DNA of 9,326 nt from UBA6165 sp044233745 (GCA_044233745.1 JBIIJN010000090.1:1-9326), one strand, 5' to 3'. Numbered from the stretch's first letter, positions 1 to 7,135 are shown. Made by a program: numbers and translations. The notes: generated by a model from the letters alone, not told the origin.

Positions 1-584
1 CGGTTACAAGTCAACAACAACAGCAGTGTATTTCCTACTTGAAAGCAAATTCGAATTTGCCTTTGGTCATTTTTCCTGGTTCGCCCGACCAAATTGTAGA
101 TGGTGCCAATGCTATTCTTTTGCTCAACTTGATTTCTGGTCGCAATCCTGATTTTTTGATTGGTCACCACGTGGCAGCGGCGCAACGCTTGCATGAGTCT
201 GATTTGGAAATTATTCCCACAGCTTATGTTTTAATCGATGGTGGGACACAAACTGCGGTGCAGCGTATCAGTGCCACTGAAGCCATTTCTCACGCCGATT
301 TTCCCTTATTCCGCAGTACTGTTTTGGCAGGGGCTATGATGGGGAATCGAGTTGTGTATTTGGATGCGGGAAGTGGCGCTGAGCAGTCCGTTCCCCATGA
401 TTGGATTGCAAAAATGAAAGAAGATATTGAAATTCCGATAATTGTTGGTGGTGGCATCCGTGATGTATCGCGTATTGAACAATTTTTCGCGGCCGGCGCC
501 GATGTGGTTGTAATTGGCAATCATGTGGAAAGCAATCCAGAGTTTTTGGGGGAGATCAATCGGTATTTGATGTCAAAGGTTTGA
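1..584 (+). CDS. Geranylgeranyl/heptaprenylglyceryl phosphate synthase (GGGPS/PcrB family), 5' end outside window
   Basis: The family transfers a long prenyl chain from its diphosphate onto sn-glycerol-1-phosphate, the first ether-bond step of archaeal-type lipids. It is a TIM-barrel enzyme and is also found in Bacteroidota. The frame is open from base 3 to the TGA at 582-584. A TTG at 39 could be taken as a start, but residues upstream of it read on without a stop and a start there would remove the N-terminal part of the barrel, so the gene is cut by the window edge; roughly 50-60 residues are probably missing. Visible family motifs, in order, are LPLVIFPGSP, LISGRNPDFLIGHHV, the IPTAYVLIDGG strand, YLDAGSGA, and the phosphate-binding IIVGGGIR and VVVIGN strands near the C-terminus. 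The next gene starts 4 bases after the stop, which suggests co-transcription. Family assignment is firm; the preferred prenyl length (C20 or C35) cannot be read from this. Confidence 0.92.
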   Translation, partial: VTSQQQQQCISYLKANSNLPLVIFPGSPDQIVDGANAILLLNLISGRNPDFLIGHHVAAAQRLHESDLEIIPTAYVLIDGGTQTAVQRISATEAISHADFPLFRSTVLAGAMMGNRVVYLDAGSGAEQSVPHDWIAKMKEDIEIPIIVGGGIRDVSRIEQFFAAGADVVVIGNHVESNPEFLGEINRYLMSKV

Positions 585-588
585 TGTA

Positions 589-1489
589 ATGAATGCAATT
601 GTAGAAAAGCTCAATAAGTTTTATCAGCTCATTATTGACAATTTGCAAAATGCATTTGATATTCGCCATTTCTATTTTGTGTTTGCCATCACAATTTCTC
701 TTTTAGTCATTGAAATATTTTATGCCGGTTGGAAAGAATCTTCTCTTCGCAAAATACTGGAATTCAACAAATCAACGCGCACGGATTTAATAGCGTGGCT
801 AATAGAAACGGTGAATATTTTTAGTTTCTTATCACTTATTTTTTCATTTGGGGTGTTTTATTACCTCGTTGGATTTATTCAAAATGCTTTCGATGTTAAG
901 TTTGAAATTTCAAATCCATACATTCAATTGGTGGTGATTTTTGTTGTTTCAGATTTAAAAGGTTGGTTCAGCCATTATATTTTTCATTATTCGAAAAGTT
1001 TGTGGATTTTGCATTCCTTTCATCATTCTGCGACTAATTTTAATATTCTTACGCGGCAACGTGGTCATTTTTTGGAGGCCGAAATCAAGCGTTTTTTTTG
1101 ATGTGATTCCATTTGTCATTTTTGGTGCTCCAATTGCCACATACTTGATGGTCAAAGTTGTTGTAGAAGCACATCAAATGTTGTTGCATTCATCTAGTAA
1201 TTCGGATTGGGGATTTGTTGGCAAGTTCATATTGGTTTCGCCTGCATGTCATAGAATTCATCATTCTATTGAACCGAAGCATTTCAATAAGAACTTTGGA
1301 ATTACGTTTATATTTTGGGATAAACTTTTTAAAACTTATCATGGCAAAGAAGAGCACGTAGAATTGGGCGTTCCTGATAATCCCTACAATAAAGGTTACT
1401 TTAGGGATACAATCACTTGCCAGTGGTTATTTGTAAAATCATTATTTTCTGGCGTTCGAAACTCAATATCACCAAAAGAAAAAAATTAA
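589..1489 (+). pseudogene. Fatty acid hydroxylase / sterol desaturase family membrane protein, interrupted by a frame break at a T8 run
   Basis: This is a membrane di-iron oxygenase of the fatty acid hydroxylase superfamily, read in two frames. The first part (589-1101, 170 codons) has hydrophobic N-terminal segments and then the histidine boxes HYIFH (residues 129-133) and HSFHH (142-146). It stops at TGA 1099-1101 just after T8 (1092-1099). The second part is in the next frame. It rejoins at Asp (codon 1100-1102) and carries HQMLLH and CHRIHHS, then the family C-terminal pattern NFGITFIFWDKLFKTYH, and ends at TAA 1487-1489. Removing one T gives a continuous protein of about 299 residues, normal for the family, with all histidine boxes in order. 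Neither half alone has the full iron-binding set. The break may be a sequencing or assembly error in the homopolymer, a real inactivating indel, or a site rescued by slippage. A GTG at 1061 is the first available start for the second part, but I do not believe it is a separate gene. The substrate (fatty acid, sterol-like, carotenoid or sphingolipid) is not determinable. Confidence 0.88.
1092..1101 (+). other. T8-GA frame-break site inside the hydroxylase gene
   Basis: The zero frame reads CGT TTT TTT TGA. The downstream coding frame is +1 relative to it and begins with GAT at 1100. Family-like sequence continues up to the T run in the first frame and resumes directly after it in the second, so the break maps to this tract. 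A phenylalanyl-tRNA moving from TTT 1096-1098 to TTT 1097-1099 would keep full pairing and read GAT next, and loss of one T in the transcript has the same result. A GGAGG lies at 1074-1078, too far upstream to resemble the stimulator of the prfB frameshift. Confidence 0.6.
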
Positions 1490-2142
1490 GAGAGAATCAA
1501 TCCTGCTACAAATTGTGCTACAAAACCAATCACAAAACCGATAAGTGATTGCTGCAAATCGTGTTTTTGAAGGATAATTCTGCTACTCACCACAATACCT
1601 GAAAGAATGAATAGTGCTGGAATCAACCAAATGGGGAAAATAGCCAAGGTGTTGTAGTACACATAAACGGCTCCCGTAAGCATGCCCATACCTGTAGCAT
1701 GTAAACTGACCTTAATATCCCGATTGGCAATACGCACGGCCAACATGCCCAAAGCTGCCCCAAGCAGAATGCTATTCGTGGTTTTTGGAATATGGTTGGG
1801 TGGTAAATAGAACTGAATCAGCGCAAAAAAAACGATGAAATAAAACAACATAAACGATATGGGTGCATGACGTTCTTGTCGGTCATCCATATGTAAATCA
1901 GTGATTTCACCGCTGCGTTTGAGCATAATCACAGTGCCCAATGGCGCCAGCCAAGTGAATAACCCAAAGAGCAACAAAAGCATCGTTTTCAGGTCTTGCG
2001 AAATGTGAAAAAACGAGTCTGCTACCAAGAAAGATTCTGGCGTTCCAGGTAAATACATGAGCAATAGCAAGCCCATAAGTGGGATGTTGAGCGGATGGAA
2101 AATATAGGCGAGTATTTCAGCTGTTCTGGTAAGTGTTGTCAT
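1486..2142 (-). CDS. PAP2-like integral membrane protein with degenerate phosphatase motifs
   Basis: A 218-residue, very hydrophobic protein with about six membrane segments. The pattern resembles the PAP2 (phosphatidic acid phosphatase type 2) fold: a charged stretch MDDRQERHAP (85-94), then KVSLHATGMGMLTG (144-157) in the place of the SGH motif, and SRIILQKH (187-194), which matches the SR-x5-H core of the third motif. The usual Asp four residues after that His is Gln198, and the classic KxxxxxxRP first motif is not clear. It could be a lipid phosphatase acting on membrane lipid phosphates or a non-catalytic relative; related Bacteroidota proteins are commonly left as PAP2-related or hypothetical. 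The ATG at 2142 lies 5 bases after a TACTTTTG promoter box, suggesting a leaderless or near-leaderless mRNA. Its stop shares four bases (1486-1489) with the stop of the convergent hydroxylase gene. No permease or enzyme partner is adjacent on this strand. Confidence 0.7.
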   Translation of the reverse strand: MTTLTRTAEILAYIFHPLNIPLMGLLLLMYLPGTPESFLVADSFFHISQDLKTMLLLLFGLFTWLAPLGTVIMLKRSGEITDLHMDDRQERHAPISFMLFYFIVFFALIQFYLPPNHIPKTTNSILLGAALGMLAVRIANRDIKVSLHATGMGMLTGAVYVYYNTLAIFPIWLIPALFILSGIVVSSRIILQKHDLQQSLIGFVIGFVAQFVAGLILS

Positions 2143-2147
2143 TGCGG

Positions 2148-2155
2148 CAAAAGTA
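2148..2155 (-). promoter_or_regulatory. Bacteroidota -7 promoter element (TACTTTTG) for the PAP2-like gene
   Basis: Read on the minus strand, TACTTTTG is an exact TAnnTTTG match, ending 5 bases before the ATG at 2142. A transcript starting at the usual distance would begin at or next to the start codon. I see no clean TTTG at the expected -33 position, only a T-rich stretch. Confidence 0.55.
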
Positions 2156-2334
2156 GCAAGAAATGGGAAATGGGTTGGGGAAAATTTAATTGAGTTTGGT
2201 GGGGGACTAGTCGTTACTGAAACCTAGCAACGAATATCTTATTGATAATCAGTGAGTAAGTTTGTTAGGATGTAAAATCAAGTTAAAACATCACTTGTTT
2301 CAAATTAAAATGTTCTTCATCATCATAAATCACT
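2156..2334. other. Intergenic spacer between the DUF5916 gene and the PAP2-like gene
   Basis: About 180 AT-rich bases with no convincing ORF. It holds a weak 7-base-pair stem with one mismatch (2212-2218 with 2226-2232, CGTTACT/AGCAACG) not followed by a T tract in either direction. There is no recognisable terminator for the DUF5916 gene whose 3' end lies at 2335. Confidence 0.5.
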
Positions 2335-4797
2335 TCAAACCGTTTTGCGATTTGCCAACTTTTTGATGTACAACGTATCAAAAAAGTAAATGAACCTAAC
2401 AGAAAAACTGTTCAGTGGATTGCGCTCAAACATGTCTTGAATATTGGTGAAATAATTCAATTGAGTCAGGTCGTTTTGGTTAAAAACTGCATTCTTCCAA
2501 ACAATGTTAATTTCACTTGCAGGTGCGTAAATCCAACGGAATACCATATCGATGGTGAATGCGTTGTAGTTGGTGTTGTACATGGAAACGCCGTTGATAT
2601 CCAAACCATCGAATTCCAGTGGATCGAGTCGCCCGTTTTCATTTAGCGTGAAGAACTGATTATAATCAACCTTGGCCCAATAATGTCTCAATCGAAAGGT
2701 AATACCCATGCGGTTGGTGATGGTATAACGCAAATCAATGGTGGATATAGAGGTACGTTTGTTGCGTTCAGAAAACAAAATGTCGTTGGGGAAGGGATTG
2801 CTCCCAAAATTACGGATGGCAAATCCTTGTTCGTTGTTGGCTATGTTTTGAGAATAACTGGCAATCAAAAAAATCTTATTGTTCATGCGCCAACGTACAC
2901 TGAACAGCAAATCAAGTTCATTCCAATTGTTGCGGTCTAAAAGTGCGGTATGATATGCATTTATATCCAAGGCCAAGCGCTTTTGGTAGTTGCTTGAAAA
3001 CCATGAACCATATCGAATGTTCTGTGGTCTAATGAATACTGCACCCCACGAACGCGGCTCAAAAAAATCATTAGATTCTGTGAGATTGGAGTTTAAACTA
3101 AGTCCATAAGAATGGAATTTTTTATCCGTAACACCCATTGATGAACTCCAATAAGTTGCAATGTAATTGTCTGGATTATAAAGTCTTTGATAGCTGATAT
3201 TTCCACGAAGCCAAAACCGATTCAATACCCAAAATGGTTTGAATATGGTGTAGGATGAACTTGCTGTCGCTGTTCGTGTGTTGTTGACCAAGAGAAAGCC
3301 CAATTCGTTTTGGTCATAAGTGTCAGAATCCTCTGAATAGCGAAGGGTATAGGCCCATTGACCGCGTTGTTTTCCTGTCGCAATCGAAAAAGCATGTCCG
3401 AAAATATTACCCGAGTTTTGATAGCGCTGCGATAAATTAAAGTTCCCAGATACAAAGTACTTATTGTCTTTTGTATTGATTTTGGCATGCAGAGCCGATA
3501 AATTGCCATCGCGCCATGACCCTGAACGCCAAACATTTGCATTTGTGAAGGTGATGAAACTGTTGTTTTTTAAGTTTTGATCCAAAACAACTAGATTGTA
3601 GTTCGTTAGCGGTGCTGTCATCACATCTCTGCGAGCGCCTGTGATTTCGTTTTCTATACTGGCAAATGTGGCGGCCGAAATACCATTGAAAACACCAATA
3701 CCCAATCCGCTTTTGGTTCTGCCTGAAACTTTGGATGCATTGAATAATTGGGAATTTAAGGGGTTGCTCAACACGCGTTCATTCTCTTCTAATTCATTGT
3801 TAACACCCCAATAATTGATAGGGCGCCCTCCAATTCTTCTTGAATAAAAAAGCCCAGACTTGTTGAAGAGCTCATTTCCCTCCGTGAAAAATTGACGGTA
3901 ATCGATGAATTGTACTTCGAATGGGGTGAGATTTAGCACTTCTGGGTCGAATTGTACCTGGCCAAAGTCTGGAATTAAGGTCATGTCTAAGGTAAACGCA
4001 TCATTAATCCCGTATTTAACATCCATGCCACCATTGAAGGAGTAGCCCCAGTTTCTGTTGGTATTTACGTTTTTTTGATGCTCGGCATAAAACGACGTAT
4101 AGGGCATCAGCGACAATCGAAAGGGAGGAGTGATTGTATTCACCCCAGTTAAATCGCCACATTGGGCAAGATCGTTTTCAAAATCAGGCAGAGATGGATT
4201 CCAAGCAGAAAATTCGCGAACGCGTGAAATATTCCTGAAAAAATTCACACCCCAATTTTGTTGGTCAACTTTAGGGAATCTAAAGGCAGAGTAGGGGATT
4301 TTCATTTCAACACTCCAGTGGTCATCAGCGAAATGCACCGCACTGTGCCAAGCCATATCCAAGTTGCCCATCCAAGTATTTACATACAGTTTGGCATCGT
4401 ATTGAACGCCCAAATTGGAAACGCCAAATGCAAAACCGTTTTGGTCGTCGTTGTAGGTATCAACGATAAAGGTAAAGTAATCCGTATTGGCATCAAATCC
4501 ATCGCGTTGGCAAAGTACTTTCGACACCATATCCATATCGTCGTAGCATTTGGCAAAAATGTAAAGATGCAAATCATCATATACCACGCGCACCTCCGTT
4601 TGTTGGCTTGAGGGTTCTCCCACGTGTGGATTGGTTTGCGTGAAATTTGAGGTAATTGCCGCATTTGTCCAAGCAGATTCAAGCATCAGACCATCAACCA
4701 CTATTTCATCCTCAATGCGCGAAGCCTCTAGTGAACGCTGTGAAAACAACCCCATGTTGATGAGCAAAATGCATATTACCGGGATGAAATGTTTCAC
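2335..4797 (-). CDS. Exported CBM9-like / DUF5916 surface protein
   Basis: An 820-residue protein. Residues 1-20 form a signal peptide (basic N-terminus, hydrophobic VICILLINMGLF, cleavage near Ser-Gln) without a lipobox in the usual place. Residues of about 25-195 match the carbohydrate-binding family 9-like domain that begins this family: VVDGLMLESAW (33-43), the TQTNPHVGEPSSQQTEVRVVYDD region (53-75) and a WSVEMKIPYSAFRFP strand. The rest (about 215-820) is rich in alternating aromatic strands of the DUF5916 type, including DFGQVQFDPEVLNLTPFE and FFTEGNELF, and is likely a large outer-membrane barrel-like region. The family is widespread in Bacteroidota, often next to regulators or peptidases, but its biochemical role is not established; sugar binding is only suggested by the first domain. 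A TAnnTTTG promoter box lies 22 bases upstream of the ATG. It faces the divergent ABC ATPase gene. The family call is firm, the function unknown. Confidence 0.9.
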   Translation of the reverse strand: MKHFIPVICILLINMGLFSQRSLEASRIEDEIVVDGLMLESAWTNAAITSNFTQTNPHVGEPSSQQTEVRVVYDDLHLYIFAKCYDDMDMVSKVLCQRDGFDANTDYFTFIVDTYNDDQNGFAFGVSNLGVQYDAKLYVNTWMGNLDMAWHSAVHFADDHWSVEMKIPYSAFRFPKVDQQNWGVNFFRNISRVREFSAWNPSLPDFENDLAQCGDLTGVNTITPPFRLSLMPYTSFYAEHQKNVNTNRNWGYSFNGGMDVKYGINDAFTLDMTLIPDFGQVQFDPEVLNLTPFEVQFIDYRQFFTEGNELFNKSGLFYSRRIGGRPINYWGVNNELEENERVLSNPLNSQLFNASKVSGRTKSGLGIGVFNGISAATFASIENEITGARRDVMTAPLTNYNLVVLDQNLKNNSFITFTNANVWRSGSWRDGNLSALHAKINTKDNKYFVSGNFNLSQRYQNSGNIFGHAFSIATGKQRGQWAYTLRYSEDSDTYDQNELGFLLVNNTRTATASSSYTIFKPFWVLNRFWLRGNISYQRLYNPDNYIATYWSSSMGVTDKKFHSYGLSLNSNLTESNDFFEPRSWGAVFIRPQNIRYGSWFSSNYQKRLALDINAYHTALLDRNNWNELDLLFSVRWRMNNKIFLIASYSQNIANNEQGFAIRNFGSNPFPNDILFSERNKRTSISTIDLRYTITNRMGITFRLRHYWAKVDYNQFFTLNENGRLDPLEFDGLDINGVSMYNTNYNAFTIDMVFRWIYAPASEINIVWKNAVFNQNDLTQLNYFTNIQDMFERNPLNSFSVRFIYFFDTLYIKKLANRKTV

Positions 4798-4819
4798 AGG
4801 CGTTTTTTAATTTGGAGTG

Positions 4820-4827
4820 CAAAGATA
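4820..4827 (-). promoter_or_regulatory. Bacteroidota -7 promoter element (TATCTTTG) for the DUF5916 gene
   Basis: Read on the minus strand, TATCTTTG is an exact TAnnTTTG match, 22 bases before the ATG at 4797, a natural distance for a short leader. A TTTTTG lies further upstream (4839-4844), but the 11-base gap is shorter than the usual -33 to -7 spacing, so I do not claim it as the -33 element. Confidence 0.6.
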
Positions 4828-4849
4828 AAACCTTACTACAAAAATGAAC

Positions 4850-4857
4850 TACTTTTG
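4850..4857 (+). promoter_or_regulatory. Bacteroidota -7 promoter element (TACTTTTG) for the ABC-YihY-RuvX operon
   Basis: TACTTTTG on the plus strand is an exact TAnnTTTG match, 35 bases before the ATG at 4893. Its counterpart on the opposite strand ends at 4827, so the two divergent promoters are only 22 bases apart and would compete for polymerase or share a regulator. No TTTG is seen at the expected -33 distance. Confidence 0.5.
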
Positions 4858-4892
4858 GTTCGCCATTCAGTTCAATTTTACCAAAAGGGCAT

Positions 4893-5840
4893 ATGACTTC
4901 ACGAAACATACTCCAAGCACAACAAATTCATTTGACTTACGGCGATAGAATAATCTTGAATGCTGTTGATGTGGCGCTTGAAGCAGGCTCGTGTTTGGCT
5001 GTTGTTGGTAAAAGTGGCGCAGGAAAATCTTCGTTGGTGAAAATTTTGGCTGGACTTATTCCTGCCGATGCCGGACATGTGTATTTCAAAAATAAAGTGC
5101 TACACGACCCCAGAACACAGCTCATTGCTGGTCATCCTGAAATCAAATTGGTGAATCAAGATTTTGATTTGGACTTGTTTCATACCGTTGAAGAAAATTT
5201 GCGCATCAAATTGCCAGGCTATGTGGAATCAGTTAAAATGGCGCTTTGTCAAGAATTACTTGAAGTAAGTGATTTGCTTCCATTAGCCAAGCAACAGGTT
5301 CGTTTTTTGTCTGGCGGAGAACAGCAGCGCTTGGCATTGGCGCGTGCATTGGTTGCTGAACCTGATGTGCTGCTTTTAGATGAACCTTTTGTCCATTTAG
5401 ACCCAAGTTTGCGCATGAAAATGGAGCGTTATATTCAACAAAAAGTGAAAAGTTGGGGTGGTTCTATTGTTTTGGTTACACACGACGGACGTGAGGCAAT
5501 GGCTTGGGCCGACAATATTCTGTATCTCAAAGAAGGCCAAGTGCAGCGCATGGATTCACCGTTTAATTTTTACAAACACCCTGAAAACATTGAAGAGGCA
5601 ACTCATTTTGGAGCGATAAACACCCTCAATTGGCAGGGTAAATCCATATTGTTTCGTCCCAATGATTTCACAATCAAAGAAATAGGTGGCATAATCGTTT
5701 CGAAAATAGGTGCTAAATTCATGGGAACGCATTATGAGAATTGGTTTATTACAGCAGACCATCAGGAAATCGTCTTATATTCGCAGAACGAAATGGACAT
5801 CCATATCCAATTTGAACCGAACTATGTGGGAGCGCAATAA
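4893..5840 (+). CDS. ABC transporter ATP-binding protein, PotA/FbpC-like, with C-terminal TOBE-like region
   Basis: A 315-residue cytoplasmic ATPase. All nucleotide-binding elements are intact: A-loop Tyr16, Walker A GKSGAGKSS (39-47), Q-loop Gln89, signature LSGGEQQR (139-146), Walker B VLLLDEP (159-165) with catalytic Glu164, D-loop HLD (168-170) and switch His197. The tail after about residue 230 (FYKHPENIEEATHFG, then ILFRPNDF) looks like the C-terminal extension of the importer ATPases for polyamines, iron or sulfate, where a TOBE domain gives regulation. That suggests an importer-type ATPase, but no permease or binding protein gene is in the window, so the substrate and even the transporter role are open. 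It is the first gene of a packed run: the YihY-family gene starts inside its last 17 bases. It is preceded by a TAnnTTTG box at 4850. Confidence 0.88.
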   Translation: MTSRNILQAQQIHLTYGDRIILNAVDVALEAGSCLAVVGKSGAGKSSLVKILAGLIPADAGHVYFKNKVLHDPRTQLIAGHPEIKLVNQDFDLDLFHTVEENLRIKLPGYVESVKMALCQELLEVSDLLPLAKQQVRFLSGGEQQRLALARALVAEPDVLLLDEPFVHLDPSLRMKMERYIQQKVKSWGGSIVLVTHDGREAMAWADNILYLKEGQVQRMDSPFNFYKHPENIEEATHFGAINTLNWQGKSILFRPNDFTIKEIGGIIVSKIGAKFMGTHYENWFITADHQEIVLYSQNEMDIHIQFEPNYVGAQ

Positions 5841-6720
5841 ACATATTTTTTCCAAAATATTTGAACTGTTTAAAACCAGTTTTACCGAATTTTTCCGAGA
5901 TAATAGTTTTATTCACGGCGCATCATTGGCTTATTTTACGCTCGTGGCCTTGGTGCCAATTTTGTATATCGCTTATGCTACTGTAGGGCGTGTATTGGGT
6001 CAGGAGCGCCTGATTACGATTATTGCAGAATTTGCCCAAGAACATGTAGGTATAGAAGACATTGATTGGTTGATGGTTTTGCTCAGTAAACTCAATGTTG
6101 GCGGCGGAAGTTTAACCTTAGAAATAGCTGGTTTTTTGATTCTTGCCTTTTCTGCTTCTGCCATTTTTAATTCCATGCGTGCCAGTATCAATACCTTTTT
6201 TGGTATTCATGTTAGTCAGCTCAAAATGGGGTTTTGGGATCAAGTAAAAGCTAGATTAATGTCTTTTTTACTACTTACAATTACCGGATTTATTTTTATC
6301 TCAGTGTACTTTCTTGAAACCGCATTTGTGTCCTTTGGCGCTCATTTTCTTGGGCAAGAAAGAACAACATTTTTGGCTATTTTATCCACGCATTTGGGCT
6401 CAATTTTGAGCAATACAGTCATTTTCTTTTTTGTTTTCAAATACCTCCACGACGGTTTGGTACATTGGAGAATCGCCATTCGAGGTGCACTTTTTACTGG
6501 TGCTTTGCTCTATATTGGGCAGTGGCTCATCAAGTATTATTTGACCCATTATTTCTTCGCCGTGGGCGGGGGAGTGGCAGGCACAATTTTCATTCTTTTG
6601 GTATGGGTATTTTATTCTGCTCAAATTATTTTCTTGGGTGCCAAAATCACCAAAGTGTATGCCGACATGCTCAATATGCCAATTGTTCCACGCAAAAAAT
6701 TCATCATTCCCAATGGCTAG
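5824..6720 (+). CDS. YihY/BrkB-family integral membrane protein
   Basis: A 298-residue inner-membrane protein of the YihY/virulence factor BrkB family, formerly mis-annotated as ribonuclease BN. I chose ATG 5824 over the longer frame from 5710. The extra 38 residues are polar, lie entirely over the ABC gene's coding sequence and do not look like the family, while the sequence from Met-Trp-Glu-Arg reads as a normal amphipathic N-terminus. Visible features are the conserved first membrane segment with HGASLAYFTLVALVPILY (31-48), the second segment LTLEIAGFLILAFSASAIF (97-115) followed by NSMRASINTFFGI, and four more hydrophobic segments, the last ending in FLGAKITKVYADM. The 17-base overlap with the ABC gene and 8-base overlap with ruvX indicate translational coupling. 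The molecular function of the family is not settled; transport or envelope roles have been proposed. Confidence 0.88.
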   Translation: MWERNKHIFSKIFELFKTSFTEFFRDNSFIHGASLAYFTLVALVPILYIAYATVGRVLGQERLITIIAEFAQEHVGIEDIDWLMVLLSKLNVGGGSLTLEIAGFLILAFSASAIFNSMRASINTFFGIHVSQLKMGFWDQVKARLMSFLLLTITGFIFISVYFLETAFVSFGAHFLGQERTTFLAILSTHLGSILSNTVIFFFVFKYLHDGLVHWRIAIRGALFTGALLYIGQWLIKYYLTHYFFAVGGGVAGTIFILLVWVFYSAQIIFLGAKITKVYADMLNMPIVPRKKFIIPNG

Positions 6721-7123
6721 AATAATGGCTTTGGATTTTGGTGCCAAACGTACGGGCATCGCGGTAACTGACGAGTTGCAGATTATTGCATCTGGCCTCA
6801 CAACTGTGGAAACGCCCAAGTTACTCGATTTTTTAAAAGACTATTTTACTAAAAATCAAGTGCAAACCATTGTTTTGGGTTACCCAACAAGACTCGATGG
6901 TTCTGATACCCATAACACCAAGCCCGTCGAAGAGCTGGCAGAAAAATTAAAATCCACTTTTCCCAACGTTCCTGTGCTTTTTGAAGATGAACGTTTTACC
7001 TCTAAAATGGCCAAAGACAGTATGTTGCAAATGGGCATGAAAAAGAAAGATCGGCAACGCAAGGAATTGGTGGATGAAATTAGTGCGGTATTAATTTTGC
7101 AAGCGCATATGGGGATATATTAA
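6713..7123 (+). CDS. ruvX: RuvX/YqgF family RNase H-fold nuclease (putative pre-16S rRNA nuclease / Holliday junction resolvase)
   Basis: A 136-residue cytoplasmic protein, the normal size for the family. The RNase H-like fold is marked by MALDFGAKRTGIAVTD (5-20) with the first metal-binding Asp8, VLGYPTRLDGS (54-64), FEDERFTS (90-97) with Glu93, and VDEISAVLILQ (120-130) with the last acidic residue Asp121. YqgF has been described as a Holliday-junction-resolvase-like protein and, in Escherichia coli, as the nuclease maturing the 5' end of 16S rRNA. I chose ATG 6713 because it puts the first beta strand two residues from the start. A longer frame from 6638 adds 25 residues translated from the end of the YihY gene in another frame and has no family character. 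The start overlaps the YihY-family stop by 8 bases. The next gene follows after 12 bases. Confidence 0.93.
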   Translation: MARIMALDFGAKRTGIAVTDELQIIASGLTTVETPKLLDFLKDYFTKNQVQTIVLGYPTRLDGSDTHNTKPVEELAEKLKSTFPNVPVLFEDERFTSKMAKDSMLQMGMKKKDRQRKELVDEISAVLILQAHMGIY

Positions 7124-7135
7124 TGAACTTCGCTG

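Noticed and set aside
39..584. TTG 39 as the real start of the GGGP synthase
   Set aside because: The frame is open to the window edge, and a start there would remove the first part of the TIM barrel.
1074..1101. prfB-like programmed frameshift with a Shine-Dalgarno stimulator
   Set aside because: The GGAGG at 1074-1078 is about 20 bases from the TGA, not a few bases as in prfB, and Bacteroidota make little use of Shine-Dalgarno pairing. Kept only as an untested possibility.
1061..1489. Second hydroxylase part as a separate gene starting at GTG 1061
   Set aside because: It lacks the first two histidine boxes, begins with non-family residues, and fits exactly as the continuation of the preceding frame after one base is skipped.
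2212..2232. Hairpin as a terminator for the DUF5916 gene
   Set aside because: The stem is short with a mismatch and no T tract follows on the minus strand.
4258..4611. Plus-strand ORF of 117 codons opposite the DUF5916 gene
   Set aside because: It is antisense to a well-supported coding region, has no recognisable motif, and is explained by codon bias on the other strand. The same applies to 2437-2646 and 2683-2940.
5710..5823. N-terminal extension of the YihY-family protein
   Set aside because: These 38 codons lie wholly within the ABC gene in another frame and do not resemble the family; ATG 5824 fits better.
6638..6712. N-terminal extension of RuvX
   Set aside because: The extra residues are an out-of-frame reading of the YihY gene; the family begins right at Met 6713.
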